From the NCBI RefSeq assembly GCF_002432125.1, contig NZ_DJFS01000050.1:350-6886 (forward strand): 6,537 bases of DNA, in the 5' to 3' direction. Below the pieces are notes generated by a model. The model worked only from the letters and a program-made list of their open reading frames with translations, was not told the DNA's origin and did not search any database. How positions within the stretch are numbered: position 1 is the stretch's first letter; each line of letters starts with the position of its first letter. Source of the stretch: Brevundimonas sp. UBA5866 (lineage in GTDB: Bacteria; Pseudomonadota; Alphaproteobacteria; Caulobacterales; Caulobacteraceae). Below are positions 6,488 to 6,537 of the stretch, one piece after another. A program made the position numbers and the translations under genes.

Positions 6488-6537
6488 GCAAAGCTAACGC
6501 GGCGCTGGCTTGGCGGTTGCGGACATGAAAAAGGGCG
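6488..6537. other. Upstream region of the repair cassette (cut by the window edge)
   Basis: Only 50 bases lie before the first cassette gene. On the minus strand I see no clear -35/-10 pair, no purine-rich ribosome site and no alphaproteobacterial SOS box (GTTC or GAAC direct repeats). The cassette promoter is therefore either poorly conserved here or lies beyond the edge. On the plus strand an ATG at 6525 begins Met-Lys-Lys-Gly and then leaves the window. Confidence 0.5.
6525..6537 (+). CDS. Possible start of a divergent gene (four codons visible)
   Basis: ATGAAAAAGGGC at 6525-6536 encodes Met-Lys-Lys-Gly, a common beginning for proteins with a signal peptide or lipoprotein signal. A weak GCGGAC lies directly upstream. 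If real, the gene would diverge from the repair cassette and share its roughly 37-bp upstream region. Four codons cannot identify a product, and the ATG may be chance. Confidence 0.18.

Noticed and set aside
6494..6526. A 10-codon minus-strand ORF (MSATAKPAPR) just upstream of the nuclease gene, as a possible leader peptide
   Set aside because: It has no ribosome site, no attenuator-like hairpin after it, and is too short to stand out from chance.
6488..6537. An SOS (LexA) box upstream of the repair cassette
   Set aside because: I searched the 50 visible bases for the alphaproteobacterial GTTC/GAAC direct-repeat pattern and found none. The promoter may lie outside the window, so SOS control is neither supported nor excluded.

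Overview
The window holds the 5' part of a TolC-type outer membrane protein gene and a complete four-gene DNA-repair cassette, all on the minus strand. High GC content, G/C-rich third codon positions and the character of the proteins suggest an alphaproteobacterium. A sphingomonad or close relative is my best guess, mostly from the TolC-like protein; I could not test it by search.

Read in the direction of transcription (right to left), the cassette is: (1) an MBL-fold/beta-CASP nuclease, 6487-5441; (2) an ATP-dependent DNA ligase, 5444-3825; (3) an Lhr-Core type DEIH-box helicase, 3828-1360; (4) a calcineurin-like metallophosphoesterase of the PdeM/MPE family, 1360-674. This is the ligase-associated DNA damage response cassette known from Pseudomonas putida and many other proteobacteria. 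Each stop overlaps the next start (ATGA, ATGA, TAATG), so the four proteins are probably made from one mRNA with translational coupling. All catalytic motifs I looked for are intact in all four proteins. A plausible joint role is repair of damaged or broken DNA: the helicase remodels strands, the two nucleases clean or incise them, and the ligase seals the product.

After the cassette comes a more AT-rich 109-bp gap (565-673). It has no clear terminator, but it carries two perfect small palindromes and weak promoter-like hexamers. The TolC-family gene then starts at 564 on the same strand and runs off the left edge; 188 residues are visible, including a signal peptide and an unusually long segment between the first two predicted barrel strands. 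At the right edge about 50 bp lie upstream of the cassette. They have no visible SOS box and no Shine-Dalgarno for the first gene, and a possible divergent start codon lies at 6525.

I see no mobile element, CRISPR array, tRNA, rRNA or riboswitch. The repair cassette is a known system, not a new one. The points worth a second look are its tight coupling, the gap in front of the TolC gene, and the odd insert in the TolC protein.
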